Below, piece by piece: positions 44,860-53,773 of a DNA stretch of 64,000 nucleotides. The DNA is from Streptomyces sp. GESEQ-4 (GTDB lineage Bacteria; Actinomycetota; Actinomycetes; Streptomycetales; Streptomycetaceae): assembly GCF_017948455.1 (NCBI RefSeq), contig NZ_JAFFSU010000029.1, positions 1 through 64,000 on the forward strand. The letters are read 5' to 3'. The position numbers and the translations under genes were made by a program. The notes under the pieces are model-generated. The model worked only from the letters and a program-made list of their open reading frames with translations. It had not been told where the DNA came from and searched no databases. How positions within the stretch are numbered: the first letter of the stretch is position 1; every line of letters begins with the position of its first letter.

Positions 44860-46422
44860 ATGGCTGTCAAAAATCGCTGGTTGGCGCTGATCGGCCTGAC
44901 CATCAGCGTCCTCGTCATCGGATTCGACACGACGATCCTGAACGTCGCCCTGCCCACCCTCGCCGCCGAAACCGGCGCCTCCCAGGGTGAGCTGCAGTGG
45001 ATCGTCGACTCCTACGCCGTCGTCTACGCCGCCGCGATGCTTCCCGCGGGCTTCCTCGGTGACCGCTTCGGCCGGCGCAAACTGCTGCTCACCGGGCTCG
45101 TGATCTTCCTCGGCGGCTCCGTCATCGGAATGCTGGTGGACACCCCGGGCGCGCTCATCGGGGCCCGTACGGTCATGGGCCTGGGCGCCGCGCTGATCAT
45201 GCCGCTCACGCTGTCCACCATCCCGACCCTCTTCAAGGGCGAGGAGCAGACCAAGGCGATCGCGATCATCACCGTGGGTGTCTCGATCGGCCTGCCGCTC
45301 GGACCCCTGATCAGCGGCTGGCTGCTCGATCACTTCTGGTGGGGATCTGTCTTCGTCATCAACATCCCGCTGGTCGCCATCGGCATCATCGCCTGCGCCC
45401 TGCTGATCCCCGAGACCAAGGACCCCACGGCCCCCCGGGTCGACATGATCAGCACGGTGCTGGGCATCCTCGGTCTCAGCGCCTTCGTCTACGGCGTCAT
45501 CGAAGGGCCCGCCCAGGGGTGGGGCGACCCGGTCATCCTCGGCTCGATGATCGGCGGTGTGCTGATGGTCGTCGGCCTCGTGCTGCGCGAGCAGCGCCTG
45601 CCCCGCCCGATGGTGGACCTGGAGCTGCTGCGCAACCCGACCTTCCGCTGGAACACGGTCTTCCTCATCCTCGGCACGTTCGTGTTCATGGGCCTGATGT
45701 TCGTGCTGCCGCAGTACCTCCAGGTCATCCAGGGCCACGACGCCTTCGGCACCGGCGTGCGCATGATGCCGCTGGTGGCCGGCATGATCGTCGTCGCCAA
45801 GATCGTGCCGCCGCTGACCCTCAAGCTCGGCACCCGGCCGCTGGTGGTCGCGGGCCTGCTCATCATGTCCCTGGCGATGTTCCTCGGCAGCACCACGGAC
45901 ACCGCCACCGGCTACGGCTTCACCGTGGTGTGGATGGTCCTCACCGGCCTGGGCGTGAGCCTGGTGATGGTGCCGGCCCTGGACACCGCCCTGGGGGTGC
46001 TGCCCAAGGGCAAGGAGGGCACCGGCAGCGGCCTGAACACCACGCTGCGCCAGGTCGGCGGCGCCATCGGCATCGCCCTGCTGGGCAGTGTCCTCAACGC
46101 CGTGTTCACCGGCCGGCTCGACACCGGCGGGGTGCCGCCCGAGGCGGCCGGGGCCGCCGAGGAGTCCGTGGTGGCCGCGCAGACGGTCGCCGGACAGCTC
46201 GACCTGCCCGCTCTGGCCGCCTCCGCCGAGTCCGCCTTCGTCCACGGCATGGGCACGGTGCTGCTGCTCTGCGGCATCGCCGGCATCGTCGCGGCCGTCC
46301 TCGCCGCCGTCAAGCTGCCGGACAGCCGGGAGACCGGCAAGACCGCGCAGGAGGCAGCGGAGGCAGAGGTGCGGCCGCTGCCCGAGGCGCTGCCCGGCCT
46401 GGCGGACGGCGCGCGGCCATGA
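44860..46422 (+). CDS. DHA2-family drug:H+ antiporter in operon with TetR
   Basis: 520 aa, 14 hydrophobic segments. Helix 1 has V-I-G-F-D-T-T-I-L-N-V-A-L-P and the loop after helix 2 reads D-R-F-G-R-R-K. It overlaps the TetR gene by 4 bp (ATGA). No RBS precedes the ATG, so translation may be leaderless or start later. A decayed paralogue of its 5' end lies 2.3 kb upstream. Probably the efflux pump controlled by the adjoining repressor. Confidence 0.92.
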   Translation: MAVKNRWLALIGLTISVLVIGFDTTILNVALPTLAAETGASQGELQWIVDSYAVVYAAAMLPAGFLGDRFGRRKLLLTGLVIFLGGSVIGMLVDTPGALIGARTVMGLGAALIMPLTLSTIPTLFKGEEQTKAIAIITVGVSIGLPLGPLISGWLLDHFWWGSVFVINIPLVAIGIIACALLIPETKDPTAPRVDMISTVLGILGLSAFVYGVIEGPAQGWGDPVILGSMIGGVLMVVGLVLREQRLPRPMVDLELLRNPTFRWNTVFLILGTFVFMGLMFVLPQYLQVIQGHDAFGTGVRMMPLVAGMIVVAKIVPPLTLKLGTRPLVVAGLLIMSLAMFLGSTTDTATGYGFTVVWMVLTGLGVSLVMVPALDTALGVLPKGKEGTGSGLNTTLRQVGGAIGIALLGSVLNAVFTGRLDTGGVPPEAAGAAEESVVAAQTVAGQLDLPALAASAESAFVHGMGTVLLLCGIAGIVAAVLAAVKLPDSRETGKTAQEAAEAEVRPLPEALPGLADGARP

Positions 46423-47087
46423 GCCGTATGCCCTCGGCGACGGCCGGCGCACCGGGGCCGTCGATCGCCGTCGCCGAAGCCGGCCTCGGCCTGCGCGAAC
46501 GCAAGAAGCTGCGCACCCGCCAGGCGATCCGTGAGGCGGCCCGCCGGCTGATCGATGAGCGGGGATACGACAGCACCACCGTCGAGCAGATCGCCGCGGC
46601 GGCCGAGGTGTCGCCGAGCACGGTCTTCCGCTACTTCCCCAGCAAGGAGCACATCGTCCTGGCGGACGACTACGCCCAGTTCAGTATGGCTTTCCTGCGC
46701 GAGCGCCCTGCCCACGAGCCACCGCTGGCCGCCCTGCGGGCGGTGGTGACCGAGATGGTGCGCAGACTCGCCGAGGACTTCAGCGAGGAGTACCGGTGGC
46801 GGCGGCAGCTCGTGCGCCGGGTGCCCGCGATACGGGCCCTGGTGGGCGAGGAACAGGACCGGTGGGTCGAGTCCGTGAGCAGGGTGTGCGCCGAACGCCT
46901 GGGCCTGCCCGCGGACAACCTCGAACTCTGCGTCCTGGTCGGCGCCGTGACGGGCGCCTTCCACCAGGTGCTGTGGGCGGACCACGGCGAGGACACCGAC
47001 CTGGTCCAGATGATCGAACGGGCCCTGGCGGTGCTGGAGCATCCCGGCGCCGTCGGGCGCCGGGCCGCCGCACCAGACGTCGCGTGA
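46419..47087 (+). CDS. TetR-family transcriptional regulator
   Basis: 222 aa. The N-terminal HTH domain (residues ~30-78: R-Q-A-I-R-E-A-A-R-R-L…T-V-E-Q-I-A-A-A-A-E-V-S-P-S-T-V-F-R-Y-F-P-S-K) is canonical; the C-terminal ligand domain is of the MftR/AcrR-type. Coupled to the DHA2 pump by a 4-bp overlap, so it most likely represses that operon and responds to the exported compound. A strong terminator follows. Confidence 0.93.
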   Translation: MSRMPSATAGAPGPSIAVAEAGLGLRERKKLRTRQAIREAARRLIDERGYDSTTVEQIAAAAEVSPSTVFRYFPSKEHIVLADDYAQFSMAFLRERPAHEPPLAALRAVVTEMVRRLAEDFSEEYRWRRQLVRRVPAIRALVGEEQDRWVESVSRVCAERLGLPADNLELCVLVGAVTGAFHQVLWADHGEDTDLVQMIERALAVLEHPGAVGRRAAAPDVA

Positions 47088-47111
47088 CGTTTCCCCCGGC
47101 GACACGCGACA

Positions 47112-47150
47112 GGGCCTCCCGGCACTCGCAAACCGAGTGCCGGGAGGCCC
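47112..47150. terminator. Bidirectional terminator between tetR and the haloperoxidase array
   Basis: Perfect 17-bp inverted repeat (GGGCCTCCCGGCACTCG and its complement) with a 5-nt loop, placed between convergent genes. Confidence 0.85.
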
Positions 47151-47210
47151 CCTTGCTCGTCAGGACCGTCGGGCCCTTTCTGAGGAACGGGATGCCGCGG
47201 CGGGCGGGGG

Positions 47211-48788
47211 TCAGTTCTTGACGTCGCCCTTGACCTGCCGCTGCACGAACTCGTGGGCCATGTCGCCGAACTTCCTGCCGAAGTCCAGGGACCGCTCGAC
47301 CGTCTTGCCGAAGTGGACGCCACCCCACACCCGGCTGCGGGCACACGCCTTGTCGAGCTCGGTGAAGGTGGGCAGGAAGATCTTGAGGTCCTTGGCGGGG
47401 GCGGCTCCCGGCTCCACCAGCATCGAGCCGGCCGGGAAGTCGATCGTCCAGTCCAGGTCGTCGGAGCCGAAGAAGCGCCGCGCCGTCTGCGACCCGGCGG
47501 CGCAGATCGACGTGGAGCCCGAGGGGTACTCCGGGTGGTCGCTCACGGGCAGGTAGCTGGCCCACTCGGAGGCGCGGATGTCGTCGACCGTGCCCAGGCC
47601 GGGACCGCCCCAGGCGGTGATCTTGCTGCGGCCGTACACGTGCCGGACCGCGCTGATGGGGCGGCAGGCGTCGTACTTGAACTTCTGGTGCCAGGCGGCG
47701 ATCAGCGTGTCGAACGTCGCCAGGATGCTCTGCAGCGTCCACTGGGCCCAGCCGTGCACGCCCAGCGTGTCGTCCTTGTCGTGGTTGCGGGCGACGACGA
47801 TGGACGAGAAGCCGATGCCCCACAGCTTGTTGTCCATGATCTCGGCGAGTGCCTTGCGCTCGTCGGTGAGCGTGGCCGACGCCTCGATGATCTCGTCCAC
47901 CGAGCGCTTGAACTCCCGCGGCCGGGTGTGGTCGATGTGCGTGGGCGCGGCGAGCTGGTAGCGGGAGGGGTCGGTGAAGATGTGGGCCTTGGTCCGGCCG
48001 ATCTGCGGGGTCACGAAGTGCTGGGCGACGTAGATGCCCATGTCGCCCGGGCCGCCGCCGACCCGGCGGCCGTTGTGCGGGCCCAGCTGCGGCTGCCAGC
48101 GCGAGGGGTTGACCAGCTTGTAGGGCGTGTTCACGGGCTCGTAGCCGGTGTAGTCCGCCCAGGGCTGGCGGTTGTACCTGCGGCCGCCCTCGTCGCCGAG
48201 GACGTTCATGCCGTCCCGGCTCAGGGCCGCCCAGGCCTTCTTGGCGGCCACGTTGCCGATGCCGACCGGGCTGGTCAGGTTCTCCGACGTGTCGTCGGGG
48301 TCGAGGCCGAACGCGGTCATCAGCTGCCGCAGGCGGCCCACGTTGCGCGGCAGCAGACGCTTCCAGATGCCGAGCTGGGCGTAGATGGTGGCGATGTTCA
48401 TGTTGCGGTTGGTGGCGGACTCGGCGGCGGGGCGGCGCGGGATCTGCGAGTAGATGCCGACCGCGCTCTCGTGGTACGGCGCCAGCGCGTCGAACACCGC
48501 CAGGATCGCCGCGCGGTTCGTCCACAGGAAGACGGTCGCGTCCATCGGCCCGATGAACTCCAGGCTGGGCGAGTACTTGCCGCCCTGGTCGTCGGTGGGC
48601 TGGGCCCACTTGACGTAGTTGTCCTTGTCCAGGTCGAAGTCGATCTGGGGCGGCTCATCGCTCGTTGCGGCACCGGCCGTGCGGGAGAAGGCCAGCGTCG
48701 ACAGCGCCATCGCCGAGGCACTGCCGACCAGCAGTGTTCTGCGGCCCAGCGAGGAGCCTGAGACAGAAGTGTGTCCGGACGTCGTCAT
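47211..48788 (-). CDS. Vanadium-dependent haloperoxidase 1, with Tat signal
   Basis: 525 aa. A Tat signal peptide is visible: S-S-L-G-R-R-T-L-L-V-G then a hydrophobic stretch and A-G-A around residue 40. Vanadate-site residues: Lys369 and Arg376 (K-F-K-Y-D-A-C-R-P), P-S-G-S at 422-425, Arg486 and His492 (S-R-V-W-G-G-V-H). The fold is the VHPO/PAP2 helical bundle. NapH1-type actinomycete enzymes oxidise halide and drive chloronium-induced cyclisation of prenylated naphthoquinones. Last gene of a run prenyltransferase-VHPO4-3-2-1 on this strand. AAGGAAG precedes ATG 48788. Confidence 0.93.
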   Translation of the reverse strand: MTTSGHTSVSGSSLGRRTLLVGSASAMALSTLAFSRTAGAATSDEPPQIDFDLDKDNYVKWAQPTDDQGGKYSPSLEFIGPMDATVFLWTNRAAILAVFDALAPYHESAVGIYSQIPRRPAAESATNRNMNIATIYAQLGIWKRLLPRNVGRLRQLMTAFGLDPDDTSENLTSPVGIGNVAAKKAWAALSRDGMNVLGDEGGRRYNRQPWADYTGYEPVNTPYKLVNPSRWQPQLGPHNGRRVGGGPGDMGIYVAQHFVTPQIGRTKAHIFTDPSRYQLAAPTHIDHTRPREFKRSVDEIIEASATLTDERKALAEIMDNKLWGIGFSSIVVARNHDKDDTLGVHGWAQWTLQSILATFDTLIAAWHQKFKYDACRPISAVRHVYGRSKITAWGGPGLGTVDDIRASEWASYLPVSDHPEYPSGSTSICAAGSQTARRFFGSDDLDWTIDFPAGSMLVEPGAAPAKDLKIFLPTFTELDKACARSRVWGGVHFGKTVERSLDFGRKFGDMAHEFVQRQVKGDVKN

Positions 48789-48965
48789 GATCGTCTTCCT
48801 TCTTCTTGGCAGGGAAGGGCCTGGTGCGGGCGCACCTGCACCAGGGGCTCTTCATGAGGAACGGGATGTCGTGGCCGCGCCGTGGCCTTCTGGCCTTGTG
48901 GCCCCGCCGGCGCGGGCAGAGCGCGGCGGCAGGCGGATGAGGCCCGCCGCCGCGGTGGCAGGCGG

Positions 48966-50534
48966 TCAGTCCTTGACGTCGCCCTTGACCTGCCGCTGGA
49001 CGAACTCGTGGGCCAGGTCGCCGAACTGCTCACCGAACGCGAGCGACCGGTCGACGGTCTTTTGGAAGTGGACGCCGCCCCACACCCGGCTGTCGGCGCA
49101 GGCGCGGCTGAACTCGGTCCACGTGGCGAAGTGGATCGACAGGTCCTTGCCGGGGGTCTGTCCCGGCTCCACCAGCGTCGACCCCGCCGGGTAGTCGATC
49201 GTCCAGTCCAGGTCGTCGGAGCCGAAGAAGCGCCGCGCGGTCTGCGAGGTGGCCGAGCACAGCGTCGTGGAACCCGACGGGTATTCCGGGTGGTCACCCA
49301 CCGTCAGGTAGCTGCGCCACTCGGAGGCGCGGATGTCGTCGACCGTGCCCTTGCCGGGTCCGCCCCAGGCGGTGATCTTGCGGTTGCCGTACACGTGCCG
49401 GACCGCGGTGACCGGACGGCAGGCGTCGTAGCGGGCCTTCTGGTACCAGGCGGCGATCAGCGGGTCGAACGTCGCCAGGAGGTGCTGGAGGATCCACTGG
49501 GCCCAGCCGTGCACGCCCATGTGGTCGTCCTGGTCGTACTTGCGGGCGATGACGATCGACGAGTAGCCGATGCCCCACAGCTTGTTCTCCATGATCTCCG
49601 CGAGCGCCTTGCGCTCGTCGTTGAGATCGGCCGACGCCTCGACGATCTCGTCCACCGAGCGCTTGAAGGCGCGGGCGTCGGTGTGGTCGCTGTGCGCGGG
49701 CGGGGCCAGGCGGAACTGGGCCGGGTCCTTGAACAGGAGCGACTTGGTCCGGCCGGCCTGCGGGGTGATGAAGTGCTGGGCGACGTAGATGCCCATGTCG
49801 CCCGGGCCGCCGCCGGCCCGGCGGCCGTTGTGCGGGATCAGCTGCGGCTGCCAGCGCGAGGGGTTGCTCACCTCGAAGGCGGTGTTGACGGGCCGGTAGC
49901 CGGTGTAGTCCGCCCAGGGGCGGGGGTTGTACGTGCGGCCCTCGTAGCCCAGGACGTTCATGCCGTCGTTCTTCAGGGCGTTCCAGGCGTGCTTGGCGGC
50001 CACGTTGCCGATGCCGACCGGGCTGGTCAGGTCCTCCGAGGTGTCGTCCGGGTCCAGGCCGAACGCGGCCATCAGCTGCCGTATGCCCGCCGTGTCGTGC
50101 GGCAGCATGCGCTTCCAGATGCCCATCTGGGCGTAGATGGTGGCGATGTTCATGTTGCGGTTGGTGGCGGACTCGGCGGCGGGGCGGCGCGGGATCTGCG
50201 AGTAGATGCCGGCCGCGCTCTCGTGGTACGGCGCCAGCGCGTCGAACACCGCCAGCATCGCCGTGCGGCTCGTCCACAGGAAGACGGTCACGTCCATCGG
50301 CCCGATGAACGCCAGCCTGCCCTCCAGACCGGCCTGCGCGTCCTGGGGCTGGGCCCACTTGATGTAGTTGCCCTTGTCCAGATCGAAGTCGATCTTGATC
50401 GGTTCGTCGCTCGTGGCGGCACCGGCCACGCGGGGGAAGGCCAGCGTGGACAGGACCGCGGCCGAGGCACCGCCGAGCAGCAGCGATCTGCGGCCCACAG
50501 CGGAGCCGGGGACAGTGTGTCCGGACGTCGTCAT
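48966..50534 (-). CDS. Vanadium-dependent haloperoxidase 2, with Tat signal
   Basis: 522 aa, a close paralogue of VHPO 1. Signal: A-V-G-R-R-S-L-L-L-G followed by A-G-A-A. Vanadate site: K-A-R-Y-D-A-C-R-P near residue 366, P-S-G-S, and S-R-V-W-G-G-V-H. ATG 50534 is chosen over an upstream in-frame ATG at 50585 because AAGGA sits 8 nt before it and the N-terminus then matches the M-T-T-S-G start of its neighbours. Role as for VHPO 1; division of labour among the copies is unknown. Confidence 0.93.
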   Translation of the reverse strand: MTTSGHTVPGSAVGRRSLLLGGASAAVLSTLAFPRVAGAATSDEPIKIDFDLDKGNYIKWAQPQDAQAGLEGRLAFIGPMDVTVFLWTSRTAMLAVFDALAPYHESAAGIYSQIPRRPAAESATNRNMNIATIYAQMGIWKRMLPHDTAGIRQLMAAFGLDPDDTSEDLTSPVGIGNVAAKHAWNALKNDGMNVLGYEGRTYNPRPWADYTGYRPVNTAFEVSNPSRWQPQLIPHNGRRAGGGPGDMGIYVAQHFITPQAGRTKSLLFKDPAQFRLAPPAHSDHTDARAFKRSVDEIVEASADLNDERKALAEIMENKLWGIGYSSIVIARKYDQDDHMGVHGWAQWILQHLLATFDPLIAAWYQKARYDACRPVTAVRHVYGNRKITAWGGPGKGTVDDIRASEWRSYLTVGDHPEYPSGSTTLCSATSQTARRFFGSDDLDWTIDYPAGSTLVEPGQTPGKDLSIHFATWTEFSRACADSRVWGGVHFQKTVDRSLAFGEQFGDLAHEFVQRQVKGDVKD

Positions 50535-50584
50535 GACTGTTCCTTGTCCTTTGAAGAGGAGGCTGCGCGGGTGGAGGGAAGGCA

Positions 50585-52159
50585 TCAGCCCTTGACGGTG
50601 CCCTTGACGTACTTCTGGACGAACTCGTGGGCCAGGTCGCCGAACTGCTCACCGAGCTGAAGGGACCGCTCGACCGTCTTGCTGAAGTGGACGCCGCCCC
50701 ACACCCGGCTGTCGGCACAGATCCGCGCGAACTCGCTCCAGGTGCGGATGTGCACCGGCAGGTCGCCGTGCGGGGTGGTCCCCGGCTCCACCAGCGACGC
50801 GCCGGCGGCGATCGTGAACTTCCAGTCCAGGGTGTCGGTGCCGAAATAGCGGCGCGCGGACTGCGCGGAGGAGGCGGCGATCGTCGTGGAGCCCGACGGG
50901 TACTCCGGGTGGTCGCTGACGCCCAGGTAGCTGGCCCACTCGGAGGCGCGGACGTCGTCGACCGTGCCCTTGCCGGGTCCGCCCCAGGCCCTCACCTTGC
51001 GGTTGCCGTACACGTGCTTGACGGCGGTGAACGGCCGCGCGGCGTCGTAGACGACCTTGTGGTGCCAGGCGACGATCGTCGGCTCGAACGTGGCCAGGAT
51101 GTGCTCCAGCATGTAGTGGATCCACCCGTGCATGCCCAGCTCGCCGGTGTGCTTGCGGGCCATGACGATCGCCGAGTGGCCGATGCCCCAGACCTTGTTG
51201 TCCATGACCTCGGCGAGCATCTTCTGCCGGTCGGTCAGGTGCGCCGACGCCGCGAGGATCTCGTCCACCGAGCGCCGGTAGTCCCGCGGCCGGGTGTGGT
51301 CGACGTGCACGGGCGGGGCGAGACGGAACCGGGAGGGGTCGGTGAAGATGTGGGCCTTCACCTTGCGCAGGTGCGGGGTGACCATGTGCTGGGCGACGTA
51401 GATGCCCATGTCGCCGTTGCCGCCGCCCAGCCGGCGCCCGTTGTGCGGGCCCAGCTGCGGCTGCCAGCGCGAGGGGTCGGACACCTCGAAGGCGGTGTTC
51501 ACGGGCCGGTAGCCGGTGTAGTCCGCCCAGGGGCGGGGGTTGTACGTGCGGCCTCCCTCGTAGCCGAGGAAGTTCATGCCGTCGTTCTTCAGGCCCTCCC
51601 ACACGGCCTTGGCGGCCACGTTGGCGATGCCGACCGGGCTGGTCAGGTTCTCCGAGGTGTCGTCGGGGTCCAGGCCCATCCCGGTCATCATGGCCCGCGT
51701 GTTCGCCATCTTCGACGGCAGGACCCGCTTCCAGATCTGGTACGTGGCATGGACGGCGGCGGTGTTCATGTTCCGGTTGGTGGCCGACTCCCCGGAAGGG
51801 CGGCGCGGGATGCGCGAGTAGATGCCGACCGCGCTCTCGTGGTACGGCGCCAGCGCGTCGAACACCGCGAGCGCCGTGAGGCGGTTGATCCACAGGAAGA
51901 CGGTCACGTCCATCGGCCCGAACAGGTCCCCGTTGGGCGACTTGCCGGCCATGTCGTCGCTGGGCTGCGCCCACTCGATGAAGTTGTCGGTGTCGAGGTC
52001 GAAATCGACCGCGGCCGGCGCGGCGCTCTGGGCCGCGGCGGCCGGGCCGGAAGCCAGCCCGCTCACCGTCAGGGTCGCGGCGGCGCCGAGCCCGCCGAAC
52101 AGCAGAGATCTGCGGCCCAGGCCGAAACCGGGGACGGGAGAACGTCCGGACGTCGTCAT
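50585..52159 (-). CDS. Vanadium-dependent haloperoxidase 3, with Tat signal
   Basis: 524 aa. Signal: G-L-G-R-R-S-L-L-F-G, hydrophobic stretch, A-A-A-A. Vanadate site: K-V-V-Y-D-A-A-R-P, P-S-G-S, S-R-V-W-G-G-V-H. It diverges more from copies 1 and 2 (e.g. A-A-R-P for A-C-R-P, V-K-H-V-Y for V-R-H-V-Y). AAGGA precedes ATG 52159. Probably catalyses a separate chlorination or cyclisation step. Confidence 0.93.
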   Translation of the reverse strand: MTTSGRSPVPGFGLGRRSLLFGGLGAAATLTVSGLASGPAAAAQSAAPAAVDFDLDTDNFIEWAQPSDDMAGKSPNGDLFGPMDVTVFLWINRLTALAVFDALAPYHESAVGIYSRIPRRPSGESATNRNMNTAAVHATYQIWKRVLPSKMANTRAMMTGMGLDPDDTSENLTSPVGIANVAAKAVWEGLKNDGMNFLGYEGGRTYNPRPWADYTGYRPVNTAFEVSDPSRWQPQLGPHNGRRLGGGNGDMGIYVAQHMVTPHLRKVKAHIFTDPSRFRLAPPVHVDHTRPRDYRRSVDEILAASAHLTDRQKMLAEVMDNKVWGIGHSAIVMARKHTGELGMHGWIHYMLEHILATFEPTIVAWHHKVVYDAARPFTAVKHVYGNRKVRAWGGPGKGTVDDVRASEWASYLGVSDHPEYPSGSTTIAASSAQSARRYFGTDTLDWKFTIAAGASLVEPGTTPHGDLPVHIRTWSEFARICADSRVWGGVHFSKTVERSLQLGEQFGDLAHEFVQKYVKGTVKG

Positions 52160-52272
52160 GAGTCAATGTCCTTTACGAGGGGGAAGACAGATCGGTCGCG
52201 CGAGAGCCGTGCCGTGTTCGTGGGCCTCGCCGGTGTGCCCGCCGCCGCGAGGGCGAAAGCGGAAAAGAAGGG

Positions 52273-53718
52273 TCAGTCCTTTACGTCGCCTACGTCGCCG
52301 TCGATGTGGCGCCGGACGAACTCGTGGGCCAGGTGCCCGAACTGCGTGCCGAACGCGAGGGACGCCTCGACGGTCTCCTTGAAGTGCGCACCGGCCCACA
52401 CCCGGCTGTTGGCGCAGTCCTTCTCGAAGTCGCTCCAGGTCGGCCAGCTCAGCTCGAGATCGGCGGCCGGGACGGCCCCCGGCTCCTTCTGCGCCGAGCC
52501 GGCCGGGAAGGTGTGCGTCCAGTCGAGGACGTCGTCACCGAGGAAGCTGCGGGCCGCCTGCGCCTGGGCGGCGCACAGCGCGGTGAAGCCGGAGGGGTAC
52601 TCGGGGTGGTTGCCCACCGGCAGGTAGCCGGTCCACTCGTCGGCTGGGATGTCGTCGACCGTGCCCTTGCCGGGCCCGCCCCACGCCGTCACCGGGTCGC
52701 TGCCGTACACGTGCCCAACGGCGCTGAACGGCCGTACGCCGTCGTGCTTGCGCTTGTGGTGCCAGGCGGCGATCAGACTGTCGAACCGCGCGACCGAGGT
52801 CACCAGGAACAACTGCACCCAGCCGTCCAGGTCCAGGTCGTGCGCCATCGCGGCGGCACGCGGCGACAGGGTCACCGACAGCGGCGTGTGCTCGAAGAAC
52901 TCCGCCTTCACCTTCTGCTCGTCGGTGAGGTGCGCCGACGCCGCCAGGACCTCGTCGACGGCGGCCTTGTACGCCTTCGCGTCGGTGTGGTCCAGGTGTC
53001 CGGGCGCGGCGAGGTCGAAGGCGCCCGGGTCCTTGTACGTCTGCGGCGTGACCAGGGCGAGCTGCGGCGTGGCGAACCGCTGGGCGGTGAAGACTCCCTT
53101 GTCGCCCGGCCCGCCGTCGATGCGGCGGCGGTGCGGCTCGGTGGCCGGCTGCCAGCGCGAGGGGTCGGCCAGCTCGTCGGCCGTGTTGACGGGCCGGTAG
53201 CCGGTGTAGTCCTCATACGGCAGGCCGTTGTACGCGCGGCCCCGGTCACCGAGGACGTTCATGCCGTCGTGCGCACGGGCCGCGACGACCGACCTGCCGG
53301 CCGTGTTGCCGATGCCGACCGCGCAGGTCAGGTCCGTCGACTCGTCGTCGGGGTCCAGGCCGAGCGCGGTCAGCGCCTGCCGCAGCACCGGCGTCCGCTC
53401 CTCGAACACCGCCTGCACGACCTGGAACAGGGCATGCAGGCCGGCGATGTTCTTGTTCCGGTTGGTCGCGGACTCCTCGGCCGGACGGCGGGGGATCCGC
53501 GAGCAGATGCCGACCGCGCTCGGGTGGTACGGGGCCAGCGCGTCGAACCACGAGGTCTGCAGCAGATGAGTGAGCCAGGTGTAGGTGGCCACGTCCCCCG
53601 GGGCCATGGCGTCCGCCGGGGGATAGCCCCCTTTGCCGTGGGTGGTGATCAGGTCCCGGATGAAGTTGCCGTTGTCGAAATCGAAGGGTATCTGTTGGGC
53701 GCGACCGGAAGTCGTCAC
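52273..53718 (-). CDS. Vanadium haloperoxidase homologue 4, no signal peptide, altered active site
   Basis: 481 aa. It starts M-T-T-S-G-R like VHPO 3 but goes straight to the mature domain (I-P-F-D-F-D-N-G-N-F), so the Tat signal has been lost. Vanadate-site equivalents: K-R-K-H-D-G-V-R-P, P-S-G-F (Phe where the others have Ser), and S-R-V-W-A-G-A-H. A GTG start has only a distant AAAGG. NapH3 of napyradiomycin is a VHPO homologue that does not halogenate but rearranges an alpha-hydroxyketone (1,2-prenyl shift); this divergent, cytoplasmic-looking copy could have that role. First VHPO after the prenyltransferase gene in the operon. Confidence 0.88.
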   Translation of the reverse strand: MTTSGRAQQIPFDFDNGNFIRDLITTHGKGGYPPADAMAPGDVATYTWLTHLLQTSWFDALAPYHPSAVGICSRIPRRPAEESATNRNKNIAGLHALFQVVQAVFEERTPVLRQALTALGLDPDDESTDLTCAVGIGNTAGRSVVAARAHDGMNVLGDRGRAYNGLPYEDYTGYRPVNTADELADPSRWQPATEPHRRRIDGGPGDKGVFTAQRFATPQLALVTPQTYKDPGAFDLAAPGHLDHTDAKAYKAAVDEVLAASAHLTDEQKVKAEFFEHTPLSVTLSPRAAAMAHDLDLDGWVQLFLVTSVARFDSLIAAWHHKRKHDGVRPFSAVGHVYGSDPVTAWGGPGKGTVDDIPADEWTGYLPVGNHPEYPSGFTALCAAQAQAARSFLGDDVLDWTHTFPAGSAQKEPGAVPAADLELSWPTWSDFEKDCANSRVWAGAHFKETVEASLAFGTQFGHLAHEFVRRHIDGDVGDVKD

Positions 53719-53773
53719 GGGGTGAGGCCTTTCTTGAGGAAGAGGGCGCCGCGTTCCAAGGCGGGCGCGCCCT

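Noticed and set aside
47211..53718. PAP2-type acid phosphatases
   Set aside because: The fold is shared, but the size (~500 aa), the K-(x)6-R-P / P-S-G / S-R-V-W-x-G-x-H residues and the meroterpenoid context fit vanadium haloperoxidases.
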